A DNA stretch of 64,000 nucleotides from Flavobacteriaceae bacterium (GTDB lineage Bacteria; Bacteroidota; Bacteroidia; Flavobacteriales; Flavobacteriaceae): positions 1 to 64,000 of the forward strand of contig JABDNT010000052.1 in assembly GCA_013043685.1 (NCBI GenBank). Direction: 5' to 3'. The position numbers were made by a program, and so were the translations under genes. The notes beneath the pieces were generated by a model, which saw only the letters and a program-made list of their open reading frames with translations, ran no database searches and was not told where the DNA came from. The number at the start of each line of letters is the position of its first letter. The first letter of the stretch is position 1. Positions 51,251-60,288 of this stretch are shown piece after piece.

Positions 51251-51847
51251 ATGAAACATATACTACTTTATGCCCTTATTTTAGCTGCACCCCTGGTTTC
51301 GGCACAGGTCGGAATTGGAACTACCGCACCAATGGAAACACTTCATGTGAATGGAACTGTTCGAATAGAAAGTTTAACTCCGGACGAACCTAACAGAGTA
51401 ATTGGAGTTGATTTAAAAGGTAATGTTAGCGAAGTTGGTGTTGGTGATAATCTTTTGCTTCAAGACGGAACGCTACATTCCAATGGTTCAACCAAATACT
51501 TTGTCCAGACAATCACAACAACGACAACAACATCAGGACAGGAATTTCATAATGTGGATCTCGAATTAGAAACAACAAACAAAGATATTGTTGTTTTCCG
51601 TTTGAACGGAGCGAATCACAATTACGAATTCTCAGGATTGTCAGGCGGAACAGACGGTAAGCATATCATTTTACTAAATACCTCAGCCAACAATTTCAAG
51701 ATTTCTAATGAAAGTTCAAACTCTAGCCCTGAAAACAGGATAATCACTTTAACGGGTGGATTCGAGCAAACTTCGGGTGAAGGGCTTGTTGAACTCGTTT
51801 ACGATGGAGTGAGTCAGCGTTGGATTATTCTAAGTTTCAGAAATTAA
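51251..51847 (+). CDS. Exported fibre-like protein
   Basis: A 198-residue protein with a signal peptide (MKHILLYALILAAPLVSA then Q). It opens with QVGIGTTAPMETLHVNGTVR, a stretch found at the start of many Bacteroidota surface and tail-fibre-like proteins with beta-helical repeats. The C-terminal half is a Thr/Asn-rich beta domain ending RWIILSFRN. No enzymatic motif. A -7-like box (TATTTTTG, 51208-51215) lies 35 bp upstream. It is convergent with carB, 24 bp apart. Confidence 0.78.
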   Translation: MKHILLYALILAAPLVSAQVGIGTTAPMETLHVNGTVRIESLTPDEPNRVIGVDLKGNVSEVGVGDNLLLQDGTLHSNGSTKYFVQTITTTTTTSGQEFHNVDLELETTNKDIVVFRLNGANHNYEFSGLSGGTDGKHIILLNTSANNFKISNESSNSSPENRIITLTGGFEQTSGEGLVELVYDGVSQRWIILSFRN

Positions 51848-51871
51848 ACTTTAATTGTCTGTCACAGATTG

Positions 51872-54724
51872 CTAACGAGTGAGATACATCTTACGTCTCG
51901 AATACAATTCGTAAAATTCATCATCCTTTAAACTGTCGATAAACAATATACTTTCGCCTGTACTCTTCATTTCCGGGCCTAGTTGTTTGTTCACATTCGG
52001 GAATTTGTTGAAACTGAACACCGGTTGCTTGATCGCATACCCTTCAAGTTGCGGATTGAAATCGAAATCGGTTACCTTTTTGTGCCCAAGCATCACTTGT
52101 GTTGCATAGTTCACATATGGTTCTCCGTAGGCTTTGGCAATAAAGGGCACTGTCCTGGATGCTCTAGGATTCGCTTCTATAATAAACACCTGGTCATCCT
52201 TTATAGCGAATTGAATATTAATAAGGCCAACCGTGTTGAGCGCTAGCGCGATTTGTTTGGTATGGTCCTTTATCTGTTGCATCACGAATTCACCCAGGTT
52301 AAAAGGAGGTAAAGTCGCATTAGAGTCACCTGAATGTATTCCGCAGGGCTCAATATGCTCCATGATACCAATGATGTATACATTTTCCCCATCACAGATG
52401 GCGTCAGCCTCAGCTTCGATGGCGCCGTCCAGGTAATGGTCCAGCAATAATTTGTTATTCGGGATCTTTCTTAGCAGATCCACCACATGTTCTTCCAGTT
52501 CCTGCTTGTTGATAACGATCTTCATTCCCTGTCCACCCAGCACGTAAGAAGGACGAATCAATAATGGAAAATCCAATTCATCAGCCAACTGTAGTGCCTC
52601 GTCCGTGGTTTCAGCGGTTCCGAATTCCGGATAAGGAATATTGTTCTCCTTTAGTAGAGTAGAAAAACTACCACGGTCTTCAGCTAGGTCTAATGCCTTA
52701 TAGCTGGTTCCCATTATCTTGATCCCGTAACGGTCTAGTTTTTCAGCAAGTTTCAGAGCAGTCTGTCCACCCAATTGCACGATCACCCCTTCCGGTTTTT
52801 CATGACGTATAATATCGTAAATATGTTCCCAGAACACTGGCTCGAAATACAGTTTGTCGGCCACATCGAAATCGGTCGATACTGTTTCAGGGTTACAGTT
52901 GATCATGATAGTCTCATACCCTACTTCACTGGCAGCCAACACTCCGTGAACACAACAGTAATCGAATTCTATTCCCTGTCCTATACGGTTGGGTCCGGAG
53001 CCAAGCACGATGATCTTCTTCCGGTCGGTAACCACACTGTCATTTTCGGCGTATTCCTCTCCATCCGCAGTGTGCATCTCGCTTTCGAAAGTAGAATAGT
53101 AATAAGGCGTTTCGGCCTTAAATTCGGCTGCACAGGTATCTACCAACTTATACACTCTCTGGATATTGAGTTCGTCCCTTCTGTTGTAAACCTGGCTTTC
53201 AAGGCATTTTAGCATGTGGGCGATCTGCCGGTCGCCGTATCCTTTTTGTTTGGCTTCGAGTAACAATTCCCTCGGTAGCGTATCCAGGGTATAACCGGAG
53301 ATCTCTTTTTCAAGTTCGTAAAGCTCTTCGTACTGCTTCAGGAACCACATATCGATCTTGGTGATCTCATGAATGCGGCTTAGCGGAATACCTAATTGTA
53401 TCGCATCGTATATCACAAAAACCCTGTCCCAGCTGGCATATGTTAGTTTATCAATAATCTGATCGTAATTCGTATAGCTCTTTCCGTCTGCGCCCAGTCC
53501 ATTGCGCTTTATTTCGAGGGATTGGGTGGCTTTGTGTAGTGCTTCCTGGAAAGATCGCCCTATTCCCATTACCTCACCCACAGCTTTCATTTGCAGGCCT
53601 AAAGTTCTTTCCGAACCTTCGAACTTGTCGAAATTCCATCTCGGGATCTTTACGATCACATAATCCAGTGTTGGCTCGAATAATGCCGAAGTGGATTTCG
53701 TTATTTGATTTTCAAGTTCATCCAGTGAATACCCGATCGCCAGCTTAGACGCTACCTTGGCAATAGGATATCCGGTCGCCTTTGAAGCTAGGGCAGATGA
53801 TCGTGAAACCCTTGGATTAATCTCGATCGCGATTATATCCTCTTTTTCATCAGGGCTCACAGCAAATTGAACGTTACATCCTCCTGCAAAATCCCCGATA
53901 CTGCGCATCATCTTGATAGCCATGTCTCTCATTCGCTGAAAGCATGTATCGCTCAAAGTCATAGCAGGTGCAACCGTAATCGAATCTCCCGTGTGAATCC
54001 CCATCGGGTCCATATTCTCAATGGTACAGATAATTACTACGTTGTCCTTATTGTCGCGTAAAAGTTCAAGCTCGTATTCTTTCCACCCTACTAATGCCTT
54101 ATCTATAAGTACCTCGTGGATTGGAGAAGCCTCCAGTCCGCGAGTGAGTAACTCATCAAACTGATCTTCGGTATGCACAAAAGATGCACCGGTCCCACCT
54201 AATGTAAAGGAAGGCCGTATCACCACGGGAAAACCAAACTCCTGTGCGATCTCCTTACCTTTGAGAAATGAGTTTGCAATTTTAGCCGGAGCCACAGGTA
54301 TACCGATCTCGTTCATTAGGTTCTTGAACTGCTCGCGGTCTTCAGTAATATTTATGGCAGCAATATCCACCCCTATTATCGCCACGTCAAAGTCTTTCCA
54401 TATTCCTTTCTCATCTGCCTCAATACATAAATTCAAGGCGGTCTGTCCACCCATAGTGGGAAGTACCGCATCGATCTGAGGATGTTCCTTCAGTATTTTT
54501 ACTATCGATTTCGTGGTAAGTGGTAACAGGTAGACATGATCGGCCATGGTAGGATCGGTCATGATGGTTGCCGGATTCGAATTGATAAGGATAGTTTCGA
54601 TCCCGTCTTCACGCAAAGACCTGAGCGATTGTGAACCAGAATAATCAAATTCACATGCCTGGCCAATGATAATGGGACCTGAACCAATAATTAGAATGGA
54701 TTTTAAAGCTTTGTTTTTCGGCAT
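51872..54724 (-). CDS. carB: Carbamoyl-phosphate synthase large subunit, no allosteric domain
   Basis: CarB makes carbamoyl phosphate from bicarbonate, ammonia and two ATP for pyrimidine and arginine synthesis. The two homologous ATP-grasp halves are visible: the first begins SILIIGSGPIIIGQACEFDY and has VIRPSFTLGGTG; the second begins KIIVLGSGPNRIGQGIEFDY and has LIRPSYVLGGQGM. The oligomerisation segment lies between them. At 950 residues it stops after the second half (ELYSRRKMYLTR), about 120 short of the E. coli enzyme, so the methylglyoxal-synthase-like regulatory domain is absent. carA is not adjacent. Confidence 0.96.
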   Translation of the reverse strand: MPKNKALKSILIIGSGPIIIGQACEFDYSGSQSLRSLREDGIETILINSNPATIMTDPTMADHVYLLPLTTKSIVKILKEHPQIDAVLPTMGGQTALNLCIEADEKGIWKDFDVAIIGVDIAAINITEDREQFKNLMNEIGIPVAPAKIANSFLKGKEIAQEFGFPVVIRPSFTLGGTGASFVHTEDQFDELLTRGLEASPIHEVLIDKALVGWKEYELELLRDNKDNVVIICTIENMDPMGIHTGDSITVAPAMTLSDTCFQRMRDMAIKMMRSIGDFAGGCNVQFAVSPDEKEDIIAIEINPRVSRSSALASKATGYPIAKVASKLAIGYSLDELENQITKSTSALFEPTLDYVIVKIPRWNFDKFEGSERTLGLQMKAVGEVMGIGRSFQEALHKATQSLEIKRNGLGADGKSYTNYDQIIDKLTYASWDRVFVIYDAIQLGIPLSRIHEITKIDMWFLKQYEELYELEKEISGYTLDTLPRELLLEAKQKGYGDRQIAHMLKCLESQVYNRRDELNIQRVYKLVDTCAAEFKAETPYYYSTFESEMHTADGEEYAENDSVVTDRKKIIVLGSGPNRIGQGIEFDYCCVHGVLAASEVGYETIMINCNPETVSTDFDVADKLYFEPVFWEHIYDIIRHEKPEGVIVQLGGQTALKLAEKLDRYGIKIMGTSYKALDLAEDRGSFSTLLKENNIPYPEFGTAETTDEALQLADELDFPLLIRPSYVLGGQGMKIVINKQELEEHVVDLLRKIPNNKLLLDHYLDGAIEAEADAICDGENVYIIGIMEHIEPCGIHSGDSNATLPPFNLGEFVMQQIKDHTKQIALALNTVGLINIQFAIKDDQVFIIEANPRASRTVPFIAKAYGEPYVNYATQVMLGHKKVTDFDFNPQLEGYAIKQPVFSFNKFPNVNKQLGPEMKSTGESILFIDSLKDDEFYELYSRRKMYLTR

Positions 54725-54773
54725 TTTTTATTCTTTTTTGGGTGCGCTAAAAATACGACGCGACAGGGTATAA

Positions 54774-54807
54774 AAAAAAGGTGTTGCTATTAAAACAACA
54801 CCTTTTT
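54774..54807 (-). terminator. Terminator after rpmH
   Basis: On the minus strand AAAAAGGTGTTG, loop TTTTAATAG, CAACACCTTTTTTTT. It lies 19 bp after the rpmH stop and separates it from carB. Confidence 0.9.
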
Positions 54808-54825
54808 ATTTATGAGTTATCAACA

Positions 54826-54984
54826 TTATTTTTTGTGACGTGGTTCAGATGAAACAGATAATTTCTTTCGGCCTTTCGCTCTGCGAGAAGCCAATACCTT
54901 TCTACCGTTTACAGATGCCATTCGCTCTCTAAACCCATGCTTATTTCGTCTTTTCTTTTTCGACGGTTGAAATGTTCTTTTCAT
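54826..54984 (-). CDS. rpmH: 50S ribosomal protein L34
   Basis: A 52-residue gene read directly from the bases: it begins [20 protein letters not shown] and continues [20 protein letters not shown] before [12 protein letters not shown]. The pattern is unmistakable L34 with the short C-terminal extension common in Bacteroidota. An exact consensus promoter lies 62 bp upstream and a terminator 19 bp downstream, so it is transcribed alone. dnaA or rnpA are not next to it, as is usual outside Proteobacteria and Firmicutes. Confidence 0.97.
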   Translation of the reverse strand: MKRTFQPSKKKRRNKHGFRERMASVNGRKVLASRRAKGRKKLSVSSEPRHKK

Positions 54985-55045
54985 TGTGAATTATCTTAAA
55001 TCTTCTGAGTTTTCATGTTTCCGGACCTTCCCTGAAAGTCGGGTG

Positions 55046-55076
55046 CAAATATACAATCATTTTTTACTTTCACAAA
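55046..55076 (-). promoter_or_regulatory. Promoter of rpmH
   Basis: On the minus strand TTTG (55076-55073), 19 bp, TATATTTG (55053-55046). Both boxes and the spacing match the Bacteroidota consensus exactly. Confidence 0.8.
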
Positions 55077-55109
55077 CAGACAAACAAAAATATTTAGGAT
55101 TGTTTTTCA

Positions 55110-55117
55110 TACCTTTG
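55110..55117 (+). promoter_or_regulatory. Promoter -7 box for the DUF6263 gene
   Basis: TACCTTTG is an exact TAnnTTTG, 23 bp before the ATG at 55141. No TTTG at the right -33 distance. Confidence 0.4.
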
Positions 55118-55140
55118 GACCCCCGTTAATCCCATCCTGA

Positions 55141-56028
55141 ATGAAAAATCCTTTTTACATATTACTATTAGTGTTTTCCTTTGGAATTAGCACGATTCAT
55201 GCCCAGCACGAGCTGGCTTATTCTTTAAAAGTAGGTGACAGTTTCAGAATTGCACAGAAAGCCATTCAGAACATAAAAATGACAATGGACGATCAGGATC
55301 ATAATTTGACAAATACCCTTGAAGGTTCCTTTCAATTTAAGGTTCAGGACGAGTTAGCGGGTTCCTATATTATTGAAACCTTTTTTGAAGAAATAAAACT
55401 CAAAACCGAATCGGATATACTCGGAACATTAAACGATGTGGATACTTCCAGGGAATCTGATGCAGATGATATGGAGGCCAATATATTTAAAGGGCTTTTG
55501 GATTCTCCATTCTATATGACATTGCGAAAGGATGGGAAAATCGTAAAACTGGAGGGCGCTGATCAGCTCCTGGAGAGTATGTTAAAAAGCGGGGGTATCG
55601 AAGATGCATCCACCAAAGAACTAGTGAAGCAAGGAGTTGAAAAACAATTTGGAGCTGAATCCCTTGCAGCCAGTATGGAACAAATGACGTACATGTTTCC
55701 CCAGAGGTCTGTTGGTGTATCCGATAGCTGGAATAATGAATTTACCGGTGATCTAACGGCACTGAATACCTGGACGCTGGACTACCACGATGCTTCGGAA
55801 TTCAAAATTTCGTGTACTTCAACAATTAAATTGAACACCGGCGAGGATACGGTCGCAATGGAACTGGAAGGAATACAGAATAGCAGGGCCGTGATATCCA
55901 CGGAAAGTGGTTTTCTAAAGACCCTGGATGTGGAACAAAAGGCTTCCGGAACAACAATTATGAATGACATGGGTGGTGCCGAAGTTGATACCACCATAGA
56001 TGCCACAATAAATTATAAAAGAATTTAA
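55141..56028 (+). CDS. DUF6263 family exported protein
   Basis: A 295-residue protein with a signal peptide (MKNPFYILLLVFSFGISTIHA then Q). The mature part is a single beta-rich domain typical for DUF6263 (YSLKVGDSFRIAQKAIQNIK, FKGLLDSPFYMTLRKDGKIV, GVSDSWNNEFTGDL, STESGFLKTLDVEQKASGT). Such proteins are periplasmic or surface-bound with unknown ligand. It is 3 bp upstream of the TPR-like membrane protein gene, so they are probably co-transcribed. Confidence 0.85.
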   Translation: MKNPFYILLLVFSFGISTIHAQHELAYSLKVGDSFRIAQKAIQNIKMTMDDQDHNLTNTLEGSFQFKVQDELAGSYIIETFFEEIKLKTESDILGTLNDVDTSRESDADDMEANIFKGLLDSPFYMTLRKDGKIVKLEGADQLLESMLKSGGIEDASTKELVKQGVEKQFGAESLAASMEQMTYMFPQRSVGVSDSWNNEFTGDLTALNTWTLDYHDASEFKISCTSTIKLNTGEDTVAMELEGIQNSRAVISTESGFLKTLDVEQKASGTTIMNDMGGAEVDTTIDATINYKRI

Positions 56029-56031
56029 TTC

Positions 56032-56601
56032 ATGTTCAACAAATATATCAAGCTTGTCTTAGCTGCATTATCAATAGGAGCTGCCGTGTGGCAGTTTTAC
56101 GAAACTAATACTGGTAACGGGATCATGCTTATCCTGCTGGCCCTGATCTTTGTTTTCCTATATTATAAGAACGAACTGATCCTTCTTGCTTTCCTGCAAT
56201 TGAGAAAACAGAATTTTGAAGGAGCAAAGAAATGGCTCGACCGAATTAAAAACCCGGAAAGTGCGCTGGTTACTAAACAACAGGGATATTATAATTATCT
56301 CAACGGACTAATGGTCTCCCAAACCAATATGAATGATGCTGAAAAGTATTTCAAAAAAGCGGAAAAATTAGGCTTATCTATGAGTACGGATATGGCTATG
56401 GTGAAATTGAACCTTGCGGGTATCGCTATGACAAAGAACCGAAAGCGTGAAGCCGAAATGCTCCTCAGAGAAGCCAAAAAACTCGACAAGCAGAATATGC
56501 TGGACGAGCAGATTAAAATGATGAAACAGCAAATGAAACGGGCCGGCCAACCTCGCCAGCAATTTGGCCGCGGCGGCCGTGGCGGAAAAGGATTCCGATA
56601 G
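56032..56601 (+). CDS. Membrane protein with TPR-like domain and Gly/Arg tail
   Basis: A 189-residue protein. Two membrane helices occupy residues 7-20 and 28-55 (LVLAALSIGAAVWQFY, GIMLILLALIFVFLYY). A helical TPR-like part follows (GAKKWLDRIKNPESAL, YYNYLNGLMVSQTNMNDAEK, YFKKAEKLGLS, AEMLLREAKKLDKQN). It ends in a Gln/Arg/Gly-rich tail (QQFGRGGRGGKGFR). The TPR part probably lies in the cytoplasm and mediates protein contacts. Function unknown; it follows the DUF6263 gene by 3 bp. Confidence 0.8.
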   Translation: MFNKYIKLVLAALSIGAAVWQFYETNTGNGIMLILLALIFVFLYYKNELILLAFLQLRKQNFEGAKKWLDRIKNPESALVTKQQGYYNYLNGLMVSQTNMNDAEKYFKKAEKLGLSMSTDMAMVKLNLAGIAMTKNRKREAEMLLREAKKLDKQNMLDEQIKMMKQQMKRAGQPRQQFGRGGRGGKGFR

Positions 56602-56704
56602 CGCAAATCTTAAAGTTATACGAATTTTCGTACTAATTTGTGTATTTTACCGATATTTTTATACACTTAAACGATATTTTAATCTTTTTTCTCCTTCACA
56701 TCGT

Positions 56705-56712
56705 TATATTTG
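56705..56712 (+). promoter_or_regulatory. Promoter -7 box for the gene at 56736
   Basis: TATATTTG is an exact TAnnTTTG, 23 bp before the ATG. The -33 region is T-rich but lacks TTTG. Confidence 0.4.
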
Positions 56713-56735
56713 CCGGGACCAACTAACGGCTGCCT

Positions 56736-57434
56736 ATGGGTAAATACCTACTTATCCTTTTCTTACTGCTACCCACTGCTGCATTTTCCCAGGATAATGC
56801 GCCTAAACCCCTATTTGCCGATGTAATCGGACAGAACATTAAGAAATATAAGAAGAAAGCAAAGTACGCATACAGGAAAAAAGAATTTAATCGGGCTCAG
56901 TTCTTATTCGATTCACTGGTTGACCATGTGATTAAGGACAGTTATATGAATAATTTTAAGGTGCGCAAAGTCACGGGGAGAACTACCGAAATGTATAAAT
57001 TCGAGAAACCTGTATACCTTATAACCTCTGCTTTCTGGGTAGCAACAAGTTCCGGGGAAATTCCAGCATTGAACACTATCGCAGATCGATACCACGATCA
57101 GGTGGATATAGTTGTTCTGTTTTGGGGTCCTCGAGAAGCAATTGTGAAGTTAAAGAAGCATTATAGCAGGAATATCACCCTGTTGTATGTTGACGAATTG
57201 GAAAACACAAACGACTTCACGATCAAATCCATGAAGCACAGCCTTGGATTTCCTACTACCTTCATCATGGATGAATCCAAGCGAATCCTGGATGTACGCA
57301 GGAATATTAATCACCGCTACGAAAAGGACTATACAACTTCCTATAATGAACACTATCAAACCTTTATGAATGGTCTCTCCCTTATCTTAAATAAAGACAA
57401 GACGGAGAAAATAGGTCTCATGAGAAATCAATAA
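56736..57434 (+). CDS. Exported thioredoxin-fold protein without CxxC
   Basis: A 232-residue protein with a signal peptide (MGKYLLILFLLLPTAAFS then Q). A helical region is followed by a thioredoxin-like fold: VYLITSAFWVATSSGEIPAL where redox-active relatives have FWATWCxxCxxExP, IVVLFWGPREAIVKL, and the cis-Pro strand LGFPTTFIMDESKRILDVRR. The catalytic cysteines are missing, so it is not a disulfide reductase. It may be a binding or structural relative. The next gene is convergent, 4 bp away. Confidence 0.82.
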   Translation: MGKYLLILFLLLPTAAFSQDNAPKPLFADVIGQNIKKYKKKAKYAYRKKEFNRAQFLFDSLVDHVIKDSYMNNFKVRKVTGRTTEMYKFEKPVYLITSAFWVATSSGEIPALNTIADRYHDQVDIVVLFWGPREAIVKLKKHYSRNITLLYVDELENTNDFTIKSMKHSLGFPTTFIMDESKRILDVRRNINHRYEKDYTTSYNEHYQTFMNGLSLILNKDKTEKIGLMRNQ

Positions 57435-57438
57435 GATT

Positions 57439-57810
57439 CTACTTTGAGAAGAACAGTTTAACAGCCGCTACCACCAGGATAAGGGCAAAGATCTTTTTCA
57501 ATACCTGCTGATTCAATGAAACGGCAAATTTAGAACCCAGAAACCCTCCTGCAACAAAGAATAAAGCGATCACCAAGGCATATCTCCAATCTATGGCGTG
57601 ACCCGCTTTATGGTATGTATATGCTGCGACGAAAGTAACTGGCACAGCAAGTACTGCCAGGCTCATTCCCTGAGCCTGATGCTGGTCATAACCCAAAAAC
57701 AATATCATCAAAGGGATCATTATCACTCCTCCTCCAACACCCATAAATCCACTTAGAATACCGGCCAACAAACCGATTATGATCAAAGAAAGTATAGTGG
57801 TCATACGCAT
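57439..57810 (-). CDS. TSUP/TauE-type permease, half-length
   Basis: A 123-residue protein with four membrane helices. It has the repeat signature of the sulfite exporter TauE/SafE family (GLLAGILSGFMGVGGGVIMI, PLMILFLGYDQHQAQGMSLA, GGFLGSKFAVSLNQQVLKKI). Normal members have eight helices in two such halves; one-half proteins occur in Bacteroidota and probably dimerise. It starts directly where the transglycosylase stop ends (0 bp gap). Confidence 0.88.
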   Translation of the reverse strand: MRMTTILSLIIIGLLAGILSGFMGVGGGVIMIPLMILFLGYDQHQAQGMSLAVLAVPVTFVAAYTYHKAGHAIDWRYALVIALFFVAGGFLGSKFAVSLNQQVLKKIFALILVVAAVKLFFSK

Positions 57811-58743
57811 CTATTCTCCAGATTTATAATAGCCATTCTCAGGTATTTCTATGAAGTATTCCTTACGTGATGAGTTCCTCAGGTAGGTCTCACGCAACCA
57901 GGGATTATGAAGCTTCAGAATCTTATAATTGATACCAAACTGCCTTGCAAATCCGGGTATATCCGTTACAGCAGTATCCACTTTTACCTTGTAAGTCGGA
58001 ATTGGCGCATACAGATCTTCCTTTTCGAAATTAAAACCATACTTCTCGGGATTACTAAGTATCTCCTTAAAGGCAAGGATCCTGAACACATATCGGCTGG
58101 TCTCATTATTTAACAACAAATCGTAATAATTATTCGTCGATTTCTGGCGATTTATTTGTTTCTGAATTCCTCCGTTACCTGCATTATAAGCAGCAGCTGC
58201 AAGGGTCCAGGAACCGAATTTGTTTTTAGATCTCTTAAGATATTCGGCGGCTACCTTTGTAGCCATTTCCAAATTATATCGCTCATCAACATACTCGTTG
58301 ATTTCAAGACCGTATTCGCGTCCGGTGCCCTTCAGAAAATGCCAGAAACCAGCGGCACCTGCTGGCGAACGATTATTTTCAAGGGCGCTCTCTGCCACAG
58401 CCAGGTATTTAAAATCATCTGGCAGGCCATGCTTCTCAAGGAGTGGTTCAATAATTGGAAAATATTTATTAGCCCTTTTAAAGATTAGAAGTCCGTTAGA
58501 CTGCCAGTAGGTGTTCACCAGCAATTCCCGGTCCAGTCGTTCCCGTATATCTGGATTGTCCAGTGGAACAGGTTCACCCGCAAAGTCCATGGATTCAGGA
58601 ATAGGGATAGCGTAAACGTTGTAATCGTGCGTTGATTTCTCTATTTTCTTTTCTGCTCCAGGTTCTTGCTGAACCGCATTAACGCATAGGCTGCTCACCC
58701 CAAAGAGCACAGTAACCAACCCTATTTTTGATAAGATACTCAT
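57811..58743 (-). CDS. MltD-like lytic transglycosylase
   Basis: A 310-residue exported enzyme that cleaves peptidoglycan glycan strands forming 1,6-anhydro ends. A signal peptide (MSILSKIGLVTVLFGVSSLC) precedes a catalytic SLT domain: E118 in YLAVAESALENNRSPAGAAG, GFWHFLKGTGREYGLEINEY, and WTLAAAAYNAGNGGI. The C-terminal 70 residues (YKVKVDTAVTDIPGFARQFG, ILKLHNPWLRE) resemble a degenerate LysM-like part. It is followed at once by the TSUP gene. Confidence 0.93.
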   Translation of the reverse strand: MSILSKIGLVTVLFGVSSLCVNAVQQEPGAEKKIEKSTHDYNVYAIPIPESMDFAGEPVPLDNPDIRERLDRELLVNTYWQSNGLLIFKRANKYFPIIEPLLEKHGLPDDFKYLAVAESALENNRSPAGAAGFWHFLKGTGREYGLEINEYVDERYNLEMATKVAAEYLKRSKNKFGSWTLAAAAYNAGNGGIQKQINRQKSTNNYYDLLLNNETSRYVFRILAFKEILSNPEKYGFNFEKEDLYAPIPTYKVKVDTAVTDIPGFARQFGINYKILKLHNPWLRETYLRNSSRKEYFIEIPENGYYKSGE

Positions 58744-58802
58744 GATATAAAATTTTAATAAATATAAAAAAAGCTACGGCCACTTTGCGCTTTTACGGAG
58801 CT

Positions 58803-59465
58803 TTATTCTTCAATAACCGCCAGAAGTTTTTGAGACAGTTGTTTGCCTTTATTCAGGAGCATTACGTGCGTCCCTCCTTCCAAAACCACACAATCATTAA
58901 TGTTCTTTATCGGAAATATGATATCCTTGTCACCATGTATGTGGATAATTTTCCGGTATGGCTCTTTTTGTTGCCAGCATACCATATTTTTAATTGCCCA
59001 ATCCAGATAGCGCTTATCCCGAACATGCAAAAAATCCTGGTAGAGTTTCAGGCGTTTCTTGGATCTCGGCCCAATCGAAAATTTAGTGAGATCATCTGCG
59101 CTCAACATCAGTCGGGTAGGCACCAGTTTATAGGCACCGGTCTTCCTGGCTAATTTCAATCGAAGAGGTAGTTCTCCAGGTGATTTAACACTAGAGATAA
59201 TGATGAGTTTTCGTGGGTTCACAAAGGCAGCTATCTCCTGTGCAACCACTCCCCCGAAGGAAACACCGGCCAAAACCACATTTTCACCCTTAATCTCCGC
59301 AGCCATCCTACTGGCATAAGACACCATAGATTCATTCTTTTCGGGAATTAACCATTCAAGAACATGAATCTCAAAACGGTCTTCGGGAAGTCTGATATTC
59401 TTAAAGATTTCCTTCCCCGCGGCCATCCCGGGAATGAAGTATACCTGCGTTTTTTGCTCAGACAT
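58803..59465 (-). CDS. Alpha/beta hydrolase
   Basis: A 220-residue cytoplasmic hydrolase. The nucleophile is S69 in LAGVSFGGVVAQE; the acid and base are probably the Asp in HIHGDKDIIFPI and the His in LEGGTHVMLL. The N-terminus has VYFIPGMAAGKEIFKNIRLP, with an oxyanion-hole-like Gly-Met. No lid domain stands out. Substrate unknown. It is divergent from the pirin gene with a shared 92-bp gap. Confidence 0.9.
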   Translation of the reverse strand: MSEQKTQVYFIPGMAAGKEIFKNIRLPEDRFEIHVLEWLIPEKNESMVSYASRMAAEIKGENVVLAGVSFGGVVAQEIAAFVNPRKLIIISSVKSPGELPLRLKLARKTGAYKLVPTRLMLSADDLTKFSIGPRSKKRLKLYQDFLHVRDKRYLDWAIKNMVCWQQKEPYRKIIHIHGDKDIIFPIKNINDCVVLEGGTHVMLLNKGKQLSQKLLAVIEE

Positions 59466-59509
59466 AGCGGTTTAACAACTAGCTAACGAATTAGACACTC
59501 GATTTTTCG

Positions 59510-59517
59510 TAACTTTG
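59510..59517 (+). promoter_or_regulatory. Promoter -7 box for the pirin gene
   Basis: TAACTTTG is an exact TAnnTTTG, 40 bp before the ATG. No TTTG at the right -33 distance. Confidence 0.4.
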
Positions 59518-59557
59518 CACTACAAAGATAGAATTATCATCACGTATTTGGGGTTTT

Positions 59558-60274
59558 ATGAAGAAGATTTTACATCCGGCAGCTACACGTGGTACTGCAG
59601 ATTATGGTTGGTTACAGGCTCGATACTCTTTTAGTTTTGCAAATTTTTTCGATCCAAACCGCATTCAGTTTGGTAAACTACGGGTCTTGAATGATGATAT
59701 TGTTGCACCCGCGATGGGATTCGGAAAGCATCCGCATCAAAACATGGAAATTGTCACTATTCCCCAGGAAGGTGCCTTGAAGCATCGTGATTCCATGGGC
59801 AATGAGGGTATTATCGAATCTGGTGATATACAAATTATGAGTGCCGGTAGCGGTGTTGAGCACAGTGAGATAAATGCCCGTACTAATGAGTCGGTTAAAT
59901 TATTTCAGATCTGGGTGTTTCCGGAAGAAGAAGGAGTAACTCCTCGATACGATCAGAAAAAGATCGCTCCGCTTCTTAAACCAAACGAGATTAGTACGGT
60001 TGTAAAACCGAAATCGGAAGCCGGTGAAAGTGAGTTGTGGGTACATCAGCAAGCCTGGTTTAGTTTAGGTGAGTTTTCAGAAACAACCAAAACTACCTAT
60101 TCGTTGAACAATAAAACCAATGGTGTATATATTTTTGTAATTGACGGCACTATTGTTGCTGATAATGAGACACTTAATAAGAGGGATGCCATTGGCATCT
60201 GGGATACCGATACGGTAACCATTACGGCCGGAAAGGAGAGCCGCGTCCTGCTTATAGAAATTCCAATGAATTAA
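59558..60274 (+). CDS. Pirin family protein
   Basis: A 238-residue bicupin. The N-terminal cupin has the metal-site region GFGKHPHQNMEIVTIPQEGA with two His and one Glu further on (GVEHSEIN), as well as LKHRDSMGNEGIIESGDIQI and MSAGSGVEHSE. Some pirins act as quercetin dioxygenases, others have no known activity. It is 14 bp upstream of the small acetyltransferase gene, and the two probably share a transcript. Confidence 0.94.
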   Translation: MKKILHPAATRGTADYGWLQARYSFSFANFFDPNRIQFGKLRVLNDDIVAPAMGFGKHPHQNMEIVTIPQEGALKHRDSMGNEGIIESGDIQIMSAGSGVEHSEINARTNESVKLFQIWVFPEEEGVTPRYDQKKIAPLLKPNEISTVVKPKSEAGESELWVHQQAWFSLGEFSETTKTTYSLNNKTNGVYIFVIDGTIVADNETLNKRDAIGIWDTDTVTITAGKESRVLLIEIPMN

Positions 60275-60288
60275 AAAAATCACTCCCT

